From: Alkaliphilus pronyensis
Lineage (GTDB): Bacteria > Bacillota > Clostridia > Peptostreptococcales > Natronincolaceae
Direction: 5' to 3'
Assembly: GCF_009017275.1 (NCBI RefSeq)
Contig: NZ_WBZC01000012.1
Coordinates: 61,679-125,678 of the forward strand
Length of the DNA: 64,000 nt
This document shows, one piece after another, positions 1 through 8,552 of this stretch. Made by a program: the position numbers and the translations under genes. The notes under the pieces were generated by a model. It saw only the letters and a program-made list of their open reading frames with translations, ran no database searches and had not been told where the DNA came from. Position 1 is the stretch's first letter. Every line of letters begins with the position of its first letter.

Positions 1-1540
1 TTCCTGCTTCATACTTCCTTGCTCTTTTTTCTACATTTCTTAAGAATACCAATGACTGTGGGACATTGGGGTCAATCATCAGATAGCTTTCATCACAGAT
101 TAAGAGCACTGGTTCTGTTCGATCTAAGCTCATCTGTTGCCAGCACCAAGTTAGGATATTGAAGTACTGAGTCCTTTTAATATTGTCACTGGTATTTTGA
201 AGATCATGGGTATCTAAGCAAATACATTTTGTTTTGGTCTCAATTGAACTTTTCCCATTCCATAAAAAAGCGTCACTACCAAGAGCAATATCTTGAAGCA
301 GTAACGCCAGTTCTTCATATTCAGTTTGTTCATTTGATGATATCAGGTTATCCTTTATTTTTGCTTTCAAAAGCTCATACAAATCAAGAAACACGGGGAA
401 ATCTTCATTAGATAGCTTATTGATATTAGTATCCCAATGGATTCCAAAGTTATTATAAAGCTCAATCAAAGCATTTTTAAGAATGGCCTTTTGCTTATCT
501 GATATAGATGGCAAATATAAACTAAAGAATATTTCAAGGTTTTTCATGTAAATGGCCATATCGCCCATGCCATTACCTTCATCCTTATAGTATTGATCAT
601 CTTCATCCACTGGTGTCGGTCTAATTTGAAGTGGATTAATTTTACCATTGATACCTCCACCAGCATTGATCCAATCACCATCAAGTGCCATACATAGCTC
701 TCTCATTTCTCGTTCCGGATCAATGAATATAATTTTTGTGCCCTTCATATACTCCGAAAGAGCAATATGCTTAACGACGGTACTCTTGCCAACACCAGCC
801 ACGCCCATAATCGTAAAGTTTGTGTTGGTTCTGTCATTGCCTCTTTTCCATGGATCAAGTACAACAAGACCACCTGTGTTATCTCGTCCAAAATAATAAC
901 CGGTACCGTCATTGTAACCAGAAGATGAAAAAGGAAAACCCCCGACAAAACTGCTCATTGGAATAACTCTTTTAAGAACTTCTCCTATGGATTCATCGAG
1001 GGTATAATATGGGGCAATGCTTTTGTAAGCATCTTCTTGTAAATTAGCCATGATTCTTAATTTTGCTTTGCTTGTTGCTATAATACTTTCTGCTTTTCTA
1101 CAAATCTTTTGAAAGTTGTTATCTTCCCTTGCTATGGCCATGATGGATATAATCATAGTTCCAACAGTTTCACCTTCCCTGTCAATTTGTAGCATGATTT
1201 TTTCACCATCAAGTGCGGCTTGCTCTGCTCTTTGTCTAATCAAAGGATCTTTGGCTGATTCCGCAGCACCTCTGTTTTGAATTACACTCTTTGATAATCC
1301 TGAAATAAATTCTCCATTATCAATCGGAATGAAAGTAATACCGACCACCGTTCCTGGTATGTTTGTAATCTTAGCTAGCCATCCATAATCCACTTTTTGT
1401 GGGTACTTGACTACTCCATAAATCCGACCTGTGTTTTCACCAATAATCAGACTGTTTCTTTTGATTTCAAGGCCGATTGGGGTGATGATGTTAAGTAGGG
1501 TATTATTTAAACTGCTTTGAATATTTTCAACTTTTTTCAT
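1..1540 (-). CDS. virB4: VirB4/TraE-family conjugation ATPase, C-terminus cut by window edge
   Basis: This is a type IV secretion ATPase that powers assembly of the conjugation channel. The visible part is about 513 residues starting MKKVENIQSS at an ATG (1538-1540), 5 bases after GGAGG. About 300 residues in there is a Walker A motif, GVAGVGKST, followed by FIDPERE. Near the left edge is a Walker B motif, LLICDESYLMID, and then RNVEKRARKYEAG, which is typical of VirB4 C-terminal domains. The N-terminal half matches the region before the ATPase core in Gram-positive VirB4 proteins. The frame is open to position 1, so the C-terminal part is missing. It is the last conjugation gene of the operon visible here and is separated from the TraC-like gene by the SIR2 gene. 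Confidence 0.92.
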   Translation of the reverse strand, partial: MKKVENIQSSLNNTLLNIITPIGLEIKRNSLIIGENTGRIYGVVKYPQKVDYGWLAKITNIPGTVVGITFIPIDNGEFISGLSKSVIQNRGAAESAKDPLIRQRAEQAALDGEKIMLQIDREGETVGTMIISIMAIAREDNNFQKICRKAESIIATSKAKLRIMANLQEDAYKSIAPYYTLDESIGEVLKRVIPMSSFVGGFPFSSSGYNDGTGYYFGRDNTGGLVVLDPWKRGNDRTNTNFTIMGVAGVGKSTVVKHIALSEYMKGTKIIFIDPEREMRELCMALDGDWINAGGGINGKINPLQIRPTPVDEDDQYYKDEGNGMGDMAIYMKNLEIFFSLYLPSISDKQKAILKNALIELYNNFGIHWDTNINKLSNEDFPVFLDLYELLKAKIKDNLISSNEQTEYEELALLLQDIALGSDAFLWNGKSSIETKTKCICLDTHDLQNTSDNIKRTQYFNILTWCWQQMSLDRTEPVLLICDESYLMIDPNVPQSLVFLRNVEKRARKYEAG

Positions 1541-1559
1541 TTTTTCCTCCAATAAAATA

Positions 1560-1586
1560 AGCACTATAGCCAAGAACTATAGTGCT
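1560..1586 (-). terminator. Hairpin between SIR2 gene and virB4 (attenuator-like)
   Basis: AGCACTATAG and CTATAGTGCT form a perfect 10-bp stem around a 7-base loop. In the leftward direction the stem is followed by TATTTTATT. The T tract is interrupted, so it may be a weak terminator or a processing stem that lowers virB4 transcription after the SIR2 gene. It begins 13 bases after the SIR2 stop codon. Confidence 0.5.
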
Positions 1587-1598
1587 CATTAGTTTTAA

Positions 1599-2954
1599 TC
1601 ATATTGATAATTCATACGGTTGGTTTAGTTTAATTTTCTCTAATAAATCTATACAGTCCTGTGAGTACTTATGTGTCTTCGATGTTTTTCCTGTCATCAC
1701 ACATATATGATATCTATTGTCACTTTTTTTAATATTGATACTTTTTTCTGTTTCTATAGCTTTAATCAAGTCGTTGGCATGTGACCAATATGAGAATCCA
1801 AGCTTATTTGCGACATCCGTTAGCGTATATGGATAACTTATATTGAAGGCACTTGGGTTTGATAAAGTAGTAATACCATATATCTTATTTATATCCGCTT
1901 CTTCGCCAAGTGCTCTTTCAAGAGTATCATAGTCAATTTCAATGGTTTTCTTAGGAATATCTGTACGAACCAACTTATATGTTCTAGATAATAATGCTCT
2001 AAGTAACTTTGGATTTACATTTTCTATAGCATTCTCATTTATAAGTGATTCATAAACCCACGAGAAATCTGAGGCAGTGATGTTGTGAATGCGTAAACTT
2101 TTTTCATTTTCTAATCTTATTAAGGTCTCAACTGGATAAAATTCATTTTGATTAACTTCTTCTTTCCAATTTACCATAAAAATATTTGGAACCAATTCAT
2201 TGTTAGATGCTAAGATTTCATCAATATCTGATAGTAAGGCTTGAATATTTGGATCACCTACCCCATATCCAAGTATAATGATAGGATGTTCCAAAAAATA
2301 AGTTAGCAACTTGGCACTCAAATATTTCTTTTTCTCATTAAAATCACAGTAATCCTCCTCATGAATTACAATGCTAGATGGTTGGCTAACACAGCCATGA
2401 ATTTTGAAAATTTCTCCAATACTTGTGTATTGTGTTTTCAAAATTTGCTGACCAATTACTGGTACATATTCTGAAAAAACCATTTCTACAAATCGATCGT
2501 AGTTTGTAGTAATTATTGCATGAGGTCTAATTTCTTTTAAAAGGCTTATTTCACTTTGGAGCTCTGGTGATAATTCGCCAATATCTTTAGGTGTAATTTT
2601 GCTTAAAAATTCCGAAACTTTATATTTGAAAAAAACATCAGCATTATGCTCTCCAGTAAATAATAATGGATCAAACTCTTCTCGTCCACTAGACCATGCC
2701 CACTCTGAGTAACATTCAGCTAACTTAGTCCCAATTTTTATGTTGTCTTTATAAATTTGCTTGTAATAAGCAAACTCCTTTGCTATAGGGTTATAAGCAG
2801 ATAATTCATGTAGTAATTCGGGCCAGTTAGGAGCATTAAAATATCTTTTTGATAATCCGCTTCCAATAAAAAGAATTGGCTGACATTCCATAACTTCTAA
2901 ACATTCATTTAATTGTTCAATTGATAATTCCTTATAAGTTTGATAATTTGCCAC
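1599..2954 (-). CDS. SIR2-family protein, probable defence NADase
   Basis: A 451-residue protein with a SIR2-like Rossmann fold of the bacterial defence type (SIR2_2 class). Visible motifs are the NAD-binding GSGLS (residues 31-35), TTNYDRFVE (149-157), whose Asn is the usual catalytic residue, the active-site His in IHGC (186) and GYGVGDPN (229-236). The last 90 residues include a helix-turn-helix-like stretch (YPYTLTDVANKLGF) of unknown role. Related SIR2 proteins deplete NAD+ when phage is sensed; that role is inferred here. The start is a GTG preceded by AAGGGGGT. The gene sits between a TraC-like gene and virB4, inside the conjugation operon, which looks like cargo insertion. It has no obvious partner gene, and its ligand or trigger cannot be read from the sequence. 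Confidence 0.85.
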   Translation of the reverse strand: MANYQTYKELSIEQLNECLEVMECQPILFIGSGLSKRYFNAPNWPELLHELSAYNPIAKEFAYYKQIYKDNIKIGTKLAECYSEWAWSSGREEFDPLLFTGEHNADVFFKYKVSEFLSKITPKDIGELSPELQSEISLLKEIRPHAIITTNYDRFVEMVFSEYVPVIGQQILKTQYTSIGEIFKIHGCVSQPSSIVIHEEDYCDFNEKKKYLSAKLLTYFLEHPIIILGYGVGDPNIQALLSDIDEILASNNELVPNIFMVNWKEEVNQNEFYPVETLIRLENEKSLRIHNITASDFSWVYESLINENAIENVNPKLLRALLSRTYKLVRTDIPKKTIEIDYDTLERALGEEADINKIYGITTLSNPSAFNISYPYTLTDVANKLGFSYWSHANDLIKAIETEKSINIKKSDNRYHICVMTGKTSKTHKYSQDCIDLLEKIKLNQPYELSI

Positions 2955-2990
2955 TTGATAACCCCCTTAATTACATATTAATATCTAATT

Positions 2991-3635
2991 TTATGCATCG
3001 AGATACACATAAGCTGGATTATTGATCAAATTACATAATCTAACAATCTCTTGCTCTTTGATTATATCACAACGAATGTTCACACTTTCAAATTTTTGGA
3101 TAAATTCTTTACATTCCTTCAAAAGTTCAGGCTCAATCCCCTCTCTGTATTTATTCCACAGCATAATATAGAATTGGCGTTCAATAACTTCACCACTGGT
3201 AGCAAAATTACTTATTTCCATTATTTCATTTCTAAGTAGCTCCTTTTGCTTTTGATCTGTCGTTTCTGATAAAAGACTTTGATACTCGTTCACCAGTGGT
3301 GTTATATCTACAGGTCTTGAGACAGCTAAAAACTTAAAGGGTTTCTGAACACTGGATAATTCAGCTGTTAAAACCTTTGAAATCTGTTCTTTTTCACTGT
3401 CTGAAAACAAATCTATGCTAATGGGATGAATCTTAATATAAGCGATAATCTGCCCATCTCTCGTGTATAAGAAATTGTCATGAATATCTTTCACATTGAC
3501 AAATTCTTGGGCTGTCTTTTGTTTTTCTGATATTTGATTGTTCTTTGCTTGAATGGGTCTTTTTAAAAAGAAAAAGGCTACTGCTCCTGCAATAGCACAT
3601 AATACAATCATAACAATTGGTAATACTGGGTTCAT
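2991..3635 (-). CDS. TraC-like conjugation membrane protein
   Basis: A 214-residue protein with one N-terminal membrane segment (residues 4-24, ILCAIAGAVAFFFL region) and a soluble remainder. The soluble part (EFVNVKDIHDNFLYTRDGQIIAYIKI, then a segment on PVDITPLVNEYQSLL) resembles the N-terminal domain found before the ATPase core in VirB4/TraC proteins, which Gram-positive elements often encode as a separate protein next to VirB4. It likely works with VirB4 at the membrane. The start is an ATG preceded by AGGGAGGT. The 36-base gap to the downstream SIR2 gene and the position two genes before virB4 suggest that it was once directly followed by virB4. Confidence 0.68.
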   Translation of the reverse strand: MNPVLPIVMIVLCAIAGAVAFFFLKRPIQAKNNQISEKQKTAQEFVNVKDIHDNFLYTRDGQIIAYIKIHPISIDLFSDSEKEQISKVLTAELSSVQKPFKFLAVSRPVDITPLVNEYQSLLSETTDQKQKELLRNEIMEISNFATSGEVIERQFYIMLWNKYREGIEPELLKECKEFIQKFESVNIRCDIIKEQEIVRLCNLINNPAYVYLDA

Positions 3636-3652
3636 GTTTTACCTCCCTAATT

Positions 3653-4882
3653 TTAATGGATTAGAACTGCCGGTCTTCTATAATATTGAAAACCAACACT
3701 TTCTGCTGTTGCTATTGAAACGTTATTAGCACCTGATGAACAATGGACAACCAATATCTGTCCGTCATTATTTCTGCCTACAACGATACCAATATGATTA
3801 ACCTTTCTTGTTCCTGGTGTTGCAAGAAAAGCAAGATCACCTAACATTGCTGTACTGGCAGGAATACTTGTTGATAAATTCCATTGAGCTGTTGTGCCAT
3901 GTCCTATGGTTGACTCAATGGACTCAGCAGCTAATCCTGCATTTACAAATGTCCACGTCACGAAGCCTGAACAATCTAAACCAAAGGGACGTATTGTACC
4001 TGTAGATGAGCTTCCCGGTGAAGTTACTTCCATATCTGTTCCAAAACGCTCATCCCATCCCATGGCAAGACTTTTTCCACCCCAGAAATATTTTACTTTA
4101 CCAACTAAGCTTTCCGCTGCTTCAACAACTTTATCACCTTCAATGATTACACCTTCAGGTATATAACTGTTTATAATATCTATCTCTTCTCTAGTTAAAA
4201 ATGTTTTGACATCATTTGTTGCCATCAATACACCATATCCACTTTTTCGCATTTCAACAATCATCTGGTTCTGTACTTCATCAAATCCATATATTTCACT
4301 GATATCTTTAGCTGTCAAGCAATCTATGGTAATAATTTTAGTGGTGGTCGTAACTGTTTTAGTCTCTGAAACTTGTTCACCCTTACCATTGGTTGTTGTG
4401 ACTACAACTTCTTTTGATGAAGTCTGATAAGTTGTCTTAAACACATTCATATCCCAGTAGACCTTTTTAAGCCTTTCCACTTGCTTATCAGATAACACGG
4501 CAATCTGTTCAGCATCATCCTGTGTTACATTGTATTTCACAGCAAAAGCAATCAATACATCTTCTGAATTATCAATGAGAGTTCCATCTTCACTTCCCAT
4601 TACTATGGTTTTAATGGTATCAGCAGAAGAATCTGATTGCTCTTGCTGAATGCTATAACTAAACTCTTCTTTCATTTCATTTAACACGCTAATCGCTGAG
4701 ATAGATTCATCATGTCCACCAAGTATTGAAAAGAAGATAGCAAATGGTGAGGATAAAACAAGTAGAATCATTATAAATGGAACAAGGCAGGCGATCAAAA
4801 TGATTCGCCTGCCCTTTTCATCTGACAAAACTGTTGTAGCAACCTTTGCTACCGCCTTTAGTGTTGCTGGATCTATTGCCAT
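3653..4882 (-). CDS. VirB1-like NlpC/P60 cell-wall hydrolase
   Basis: A 409-residue membrane-anchored peptidoglycan hydrolase that opens the wall for the conjugation channel. Residues 25-50 form a membrane segment after a short cytoplasmic tail. The middle is a Ser/Thr-rich extracellular region. The C-terminal 150 residues form an NlpC/P60 domain with the catalytic Cys in FGLDCSGFV, the His in VNHIGIVVG and a third polar position at VVHCSSG. Unlike CwlT of Tn916, no separate lysozyme-like domain is obvious in the middle part. The ribosome binding site AGGAG lies inside the end of the upstream gene, whose stop codon is 3 bases before this ATG, so the two are probably translated together. Confidence 0.85.
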   Translation of the reverse strand: MAIDPATLKAVAKVATTVLSDEKGRRIILIACLVPFIMILLVLSSPFAIFFSILGGHDESISAISVLNEMKEEFSYSIQQEQSDSSADTIKTIVMGSEDGTLIDNSEDVLIAFAVKYNVTQDDAEQIAVLSDKQVERLKKVYWDMNVFKTTYQTSSKEVVVTTTNGKGEQVSETKTVTTTTKIITIDCLTAKDISEIYGFDEVQNQMIVEMRKSGYGVLMATNDVKTFLTREEIDIINSYIPEGVIIEGDKVVEAAESLVGKVKYFWGGKSLAMGWDERFGTDMEVTSPGSSSTGTIRPFGLDCSGFVTWTFVNAGLAAESIESTIGHGTTAQWNLSTSIPASTAMLGDLAFLATPGTRKVNHIGIVVGRNNDGQILVVHCSSGANNVSIATAESVGFQYYRRPAVLIH

Positions 4883-4887
4883 ATCTA

Positions 4888-6930
4888 TTACTCACTCCTT
4901 TTGGGACCAATATGCCAATCCATATATAAATCACCATCAATGGTCACATCATCATTTAGATTAATTCTAAGCATGCCATCAGGGGTCCACATATCTATTA
5001 TTTCTGAATAGACACTATACCTTCCATCCATAAACCACAGCGGCGTAAAATGGACTCTGCTATTATAAGTTGAATACTTATTTTCCTTGAATTCAAATTC
5101 ACCATACCCCCTTGCATCCAACAATCTCCAGTAAGTGTCATAATGAAATTCTGGAAAATAGGTGATGACATTTTGAGCACTGGTTACATGAGAGCTTGGG
5201 CCATTTGTTGTAGGATAGGTAGATACATTGATATTGACACCATAACCTGATTTCATTTTCTCGCCATCTGCGGTTGGAGATTTTTCATCCGGTTCCAATG
5301 TCATCGTGCCTGTGAGACTAGCACTATAATTTGTATATTCATATTCCCAGTGCCCTTCATCTACCCAGTGACCATTATCAACCCATTCACCTCTATCAAC
5401 CCAGCGGTATCTTCTGTGTCCTGGACAAGAATCATCATCTCCATCACCATCAGTATCCCTGCATCCACCAGAATGATGATAGGTATAGTAATCCTTCTGC
5501 CAATCAGATTCCCATTCCCATTTTGGATGCCATACCCATTTTGGAATCCAATTACAATCATACACACCCCAGTTCGCATTAATTTTCTCTGCTTTTACCG
5601 GAATACTTGGTAAGGTAAAATGATCATTTCGGTCATTGGCAGTTGGATTTGGTGGCTCACTTAAGCTTAAATCGACAACTTTACCAATCAAAGTAGTACT
5701 TCGACTTGTTCCATCGATTTTAGCTGCACTGTTTCCACTAACATTTACTTGAATTGTTACGTCACCAGGCGTACTTGGAGTATGCCATTTGAGCCAAACT
5801 AGTTCTGAACCACCACTAGGAATAACGACTTCTGTGCTTTTTGAATAGCCATTGGCACTTATAGTAACGGTGGCAGTATTTTTAACCGGATTGTTGTAAG
5901 CTGCTTCACTTTCATGACGGTTATCTGGAGTTATGTCATCACTTGCATAAATACGAACCGAAGTAATAACATCTGTATCAACACGATACTCATAGTCATA
6001 CTCTGTATCATTTTCAACGACATTAACCGCATTCGCCTTTAATAGACGCATTCCCCAGCCACCGCCTGCTATGATACGATCCAAATCCCAATAAACATTA
6101 TCAGGAAGTGCTGACGTTACCGGATAGCCAAACCAACTTTCTTCTAAGAAAATTGAATTTGGCAAATCAGAATGGGTCATTCCTGAAATATATTGTCCAT
6201 CAGATCCACCTCTAAAATTAAAATACCCTAGCTTTTGAGCTAAGGCATATTCTGTGGCAGTAAAGGCTAATGTAGTTGTTCGGTCTTTTAGATATGAAAT
6301 AATCACAGGTTCGTAAACAATAAGCCAAGGTACTTTGTTCTGATATTGGCTATCAACTTTAATGGGGAGGATTTCTTCTGCGGGATAATGCATTGTTTCA
6401 CCTTCAATATTAAAAGTTATACTTTCAACTAATCCTTCTCTCGTTGTTCCTCTTTGAGTTGCAAAGTAATTAATAAACATATCAAGTGTATTTACATCAC
6501 CAAAATAGGATTTCACAGACCCAATATTGCCTCCATTTGTAATTGGTATTGGCGGCGGATTATCAGTCACTATAATTGGATTATTGTTAGGCGCTAAAGC
6601 ATCACCCTGCAGATAATTCACTTTATTCTCATTGGCAAAGAACACATTTGATGACATTGAGAAGTTGGACGGTTTTACGTATATGGGGTTTGTGCCTATC
6701 ATTTTCCAATCCGAGTTTAAGCTTGCATTCTTATCAGCTTGATCTGATAATCCAACGTATACAGATACCTTATACATGTATTCACTACCACGGTAAAATC
6801 CTTTTCCATCCAGTGCGTTACTTGTATCACCTGAACCTGTATCAGCATTGTCATCAGCATAAATGGGGATAGAACCAACCAATAATGTCATGATAAGAAA
6901 TAGCCCTAGTAAACTATTAAATTTCTTCAT
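4888..6930 (-). CDS. Secreted tryptophan-rich ICE protein, function unknown
   Basis: I place the start at the ATG at 6930 (MKKFNSLLGLFL), which follows GGAGGAATAAATAAG and begins a classic signal peptide ending near YADD; the longer frame upstream lacks a ribosome binding site. The mature protein is about 650 residues and probably extracellular. Residues 330-460 look like beta-sandwich modules (VRIYASDD, ATVTISANGYSKS, LVWLKWHTP). Residues 490-580 are extremely Trp-rich: WVWHPKWEWESDW, then a Ca-binding-like DTDGDGDDD flanked by two Cys, then three to four copies of a W-V-D-x-G-x-W unit. A tip adhesin for the Tad pilus or a mating-contact protein is possible, judging from position only. It lies directly upstream of the wall hydrolase and downstream of a terminator-like hairpin. 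Confidence 0.7.
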   Translation of the reverse strand: MKKFNSLLGLFLIMTLLVGSIPIYADDNADTGSGDTSNALDGKGFYRGSEYMYKVSVYVGLSDQADKNASLNSDWKMIGTNPIYVKPSNFSMSSNVFFANENKVNYLQGDALAPNNNPIIVTDNPPPIPITNGGNIGSVKSYFGDVNTLDMFINYFATQRGTTREGLVESITFNIEGETMHYPAEEILPIKVDSQYQNKVPWLIVYEPVIISYLKDRTTTLAFTATEYALAQKLGYFNFRGGSDGQYISGMTHSDLPNSIFLEESWFGYPVTSALPDNVYWDLDRIIAGGGWGMRLLKANAVNVVENDTEYDYEYRVDTDVITSVRIYASDDITPDNRHESEAAYNNPVKNTATVTISANGYSKSTEVVIPSGGSELVWLKWHTPSTPGDVTIQVNVSGNSAAKIDGTSRSTTLIGKVVDLSLSEPPNPTANDRNDHFTLPSIPVKAEKINANWGVYDCNWIPKWVWHPKWEWESDWQKDYYTYHHSGGCRDTDGDGDDDSCPGHRRYRWVDRGEWVDNGHWVDEGHWEYEYTNYSASLTGTMTLEPDEKSPTADGEKMKSGYGVNINVSTYPTTNGPSSHVTSAQNVITYFPEFHYDTYWRLLDARGYGEFEFKENKYSTYNSRVHFTPLWFMDGRYSVYSEIIDMWTPDGMLRINLNDDVTIDGDLYMDWHIGPKRSE

Positions 6931-6946
6931 CTTATTTATTCCTCCA

Positions 6947-6983
6947 TAAAAAAAGACAGCCCCTTTACAATAAGAGACTGTCA
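6947..6983 (-). terminator. Intrinsic terminator or attenuator inside the conjugation operon
   Basis: In the leftward direction, GACAGTCTC pairs with GGGGCTGTC (9 bp with two G-U pairs) around a 10-base loop and is followed at once by seven T residues. It sits between the stop of the 197-residue gene (7001) and the start of the secreted Trp-rich gene (6930), and the T run nearly touches the downstream ribosome binding site. It should reduce expression of the genes from 6930 to 1 relative to the pilus module. Confidence 0.68.
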
Positions 6984-7000
6984 TAAATGTTTGCTTTCAA

Positions 7001-7594
7001 TTAAAATTTATCGCCTTCACCAGCTTTTCTACCATCTTCATAATAGTCTTCGCCATTTGACTCTATAGGTTTTGCTGCATTAGCAGGATTAGCAAATGGG
7101 TTTTCAGATGGTGGCACTAAATTACTTTCGCCTTCCTCCTCAGCTACTGGCTCAGGTTTTGTCGATTCCTGAGGTTCATTCACCACAACAACCTCTTCCG
7201 TTTCAACAACCAAATCTTCTTCATTGTACTCTGGTACGTTAGCCATGTCTTCTAAATCATCTGTTGTTTCGGGTATGTCTTCTGGTGCTTCTAGATCTGG
7301 TTTTTCTGGTGGTTCAGGTAGTGGTTCGTCAATAGAAACTACTTCTTCATTATCTTTTACTACCTCTGTTTCAGTATCCTGAATTTTAGGTACTTCAACA
7401 ACAGGCTTAACTTCTTCAGATACCTCAATTTCTTCTATAATAGGCGTGTTATCTTGATTTTCTGATAATAAATTCTCCTTAGTTACTTCCCCTGTGTTTA
7501 GCTTCGAAATAATCAAGGCACCAAATATTACTGCAACTAAGATTAATGCTACACCTGTAAACAAAGACGCTTGTCTTGAATTCATTTTTTTCAT
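7001..7594 (-). CDS. Membrane-anchored acidic Pro/Glu-rich protein
   Basis: A 197-residue protein with a short basic N-terminus, one membrane segment (residues 11-29, FTGVALILVAVIFGALIIS) and a long, strongly acidic tail rich in Glu, Pro and Val (for example EPLPEPPEKPDLEAPED). The tail is probably unstructured and, by topology, outside the cell. The last residues are mixed (ANAAKPIESNGEDYYEDGRK). Similar anchor-plus-acidic-stalk proteins accompany Gram-positive conjugation operons; it resembles what I recall as the DUF6550 group, but I cannot confirm that. The start is ATG AAA AAA ATG after AAGGAGGT. It may be a wall-spanning spacer for the pilus or mating channel. It is followed by the terminator-like hairpin at 6947-6983. 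Confidence 0.65.
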   Translation of the reverse strand: MKKMNSRQASLFTGVALILVAVIFGALIISKLNTGEVTKENLLSENQDNTPIIEEIEVSEEVKPVVEVPKIQDTETEVVKDNEEVVSIDEPLPEPPEKPDLEAPEDIPETTDDLEDMANVPEYNEEDLVVETEEVVVVNEPQESTKPEPVAEEEGESNLVPPSENPFANPANAAKPIESNGEDYYEDGRKAGEGDKF

Positions 7595-7608
7595 ATTCTA
7601 CAACCTCC

Positions 7609-7935
7609 TTAGGTTTCATTCATAATCAACTTTACTTCTTCTAATTTTTCTTTGAGCATATCCACTTCATCTTGAAGGGCTTTCTTGCCCTCTTCTGTCA
7701 GTTGATATGTTTTCTTGTTTCTTTCTTGACTGCTTTCGTCAACCTGTTCTATCAGATTAAGGTCTACTAACTTTTTAAGCGTTGGGTACATAGTTCCAGT
7801 CCTTACTTCAAGTCTACCCTTGGTGATATTAAGTATATTTCTTGTTAGCTCATACCCACTCATCGACTCTTTAGATAGTGCCAATAAGATATAAAAGCTT
7901 GGTTCATTCAAACTTATAGACGTTTTATTTTTCAT
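7609..7935 (-). CDS. PadR-family transcriptional regulator
   Basis: A winged-helix regulator of about 108 residues. I choose the ATG at 7935 (MKNKTSISLNEP) because GGAG lies 9 bases before it; the frame is open further up to 7974. The PadR signature is clear: FYILLALSKESMSGYELTRNI, then VRTGTMYPTLKKLVDLNLIE and TYQLTEEGKKAL, ending in a short dimerisation helix. PadR proteins usually repress their own promoter and that of a neighbouring operon. Upstream there is a promoter with ATGT...ACAT inverted repeats. The gene lies between the pilus genes and the acidic anchor protein, so it may control the downstream surface and mating-pore genes. Confidence 0.87.
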   Translation of the reverse strand: MKNKTSISLNEPSFYILLALSKESMSGYELTRNILNITKGRLEVRTGTMYPTLKKLVDLNLIEQVDESSQERNKKTYQLTEEGKKALQDEVDMLKEKLEEVKLIMNET

Positions 7936-7949
7936 GTTCATCAACTCCA

Positions 7950-8006
7950 ATAACAATATGTATAATTTATACATGTACTATATATACATATTATCATCAG
8001 AGAATT
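7950..8006 (-). promoter_or_regulatory. Promoter and likely PadR operator upstream of padR
   Basis: Leftward, a -35-like TAGACA (about 8001-8006) is 17 bases from a -10-like TAATAT. Overlapping and just downstream are inverted repeats: ATGT-N9-ACAT at 7958-7974, with the perfect core TGTATAATTTATACA at 7959-7973, and TACATGTA at 7970-7977. ATGT/ACAT half-sites are the usual PadR recognition pattern. Autorepression is inferred. Confidence 0.52.
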
Positions 8007-8033
8007 TATTTGTCTATACTTGGCTTATTCTTT

Positions 8034-8552
8034 TCAGAACTTGGGGCTATATCCAGCATTAACTTTAAGTCGAATCTCCATTGGCGGTAAGTGTTCCCAA
8101 CCAAATGATAATGGTACTAGTAGTGTCACCCAAGCTTCTGCTTCAAATCTATTGTTATTGTCACTGGTCGCAAAAGGTGCATTATTAATGTGAATATCCA
8201 AATCATATAAACTATATTCCAAATACCCACCCGTATATTTATTGCCACCAATCAATCCCAGTTTATCACTTAACTTCATAAGCACTGCACCTGAATCAAC
8301 TCGTTCTTCCCATCTATCCATTTCATCTAACTGATAACCACCAGAATATCCTTCTCTTAAGGCATTGTAGACTTCATCATAGTTTTCAGTCGCTACTGCA
8401 ATAACAGAGGATTGCAAGGCATCTCTGACACCGCTTGCTATGATATGTAGTCTTAAGTATTCACTTGCAACTGTAAAGAGAAGAATCAGACATAAAATAA
8501 TGACAATGGCAATGATCGCTGCACTGCCCTGATTATCTTTTATAATTTTCAT
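8034..8552 (-). CDS. TadE/TadG-like minor pilin
   Basis: A 172-residue protein starting MKIIKDNQGSAAIIAIVIILCLILL. A short basic leader is followed by Gly and a hydrophobic helix, the layout of Tad pseudopilins cut by a prepilin peptidase; the cut would fall after Gly in NQG. The rest is soluble and probably extracellular (SLYDLDIHINN, WVTLLVPLSFGW). The start ATG overlaps the stop of the upstream DUF4320-like gene (TGATG), so translation is coupled. The codon one triplet earlier is GTG and could also serve. It is the last gene of the Tad module in the direction of transcription. Confidence 0.7.
   Translation of the reverse strand: MKIIKDNQGSAAIIAIVIILCLILLFTVASEYLRLHIIASGVRDALQSSVIAVATENYDEVYNALREGYSGGYQLDEMDRWEERVDSGAVLMKLSDKLGLIGGNKYTGGYLEYSLYDLDIHINNAPFATSDNNNRFEAEAWVTLLVPLSFGWEHLPPMEIRLKVNAGYSPKF

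Noticed and set aside
745..948. 67-residue minus-strand frame inside virB4
   Set aside because: It is out of frame with the VirB4 protein, which has clear Walker motifs across this region, and it matches nothing.
5331..5613. Several frames of 70-90 codons overlapping on both strands
   Set aside because: They are shadows of the repetitive Trp-rich coding region (WVDxGxW units) of the minus-strand secreted protein and have no ribosome binding sites.
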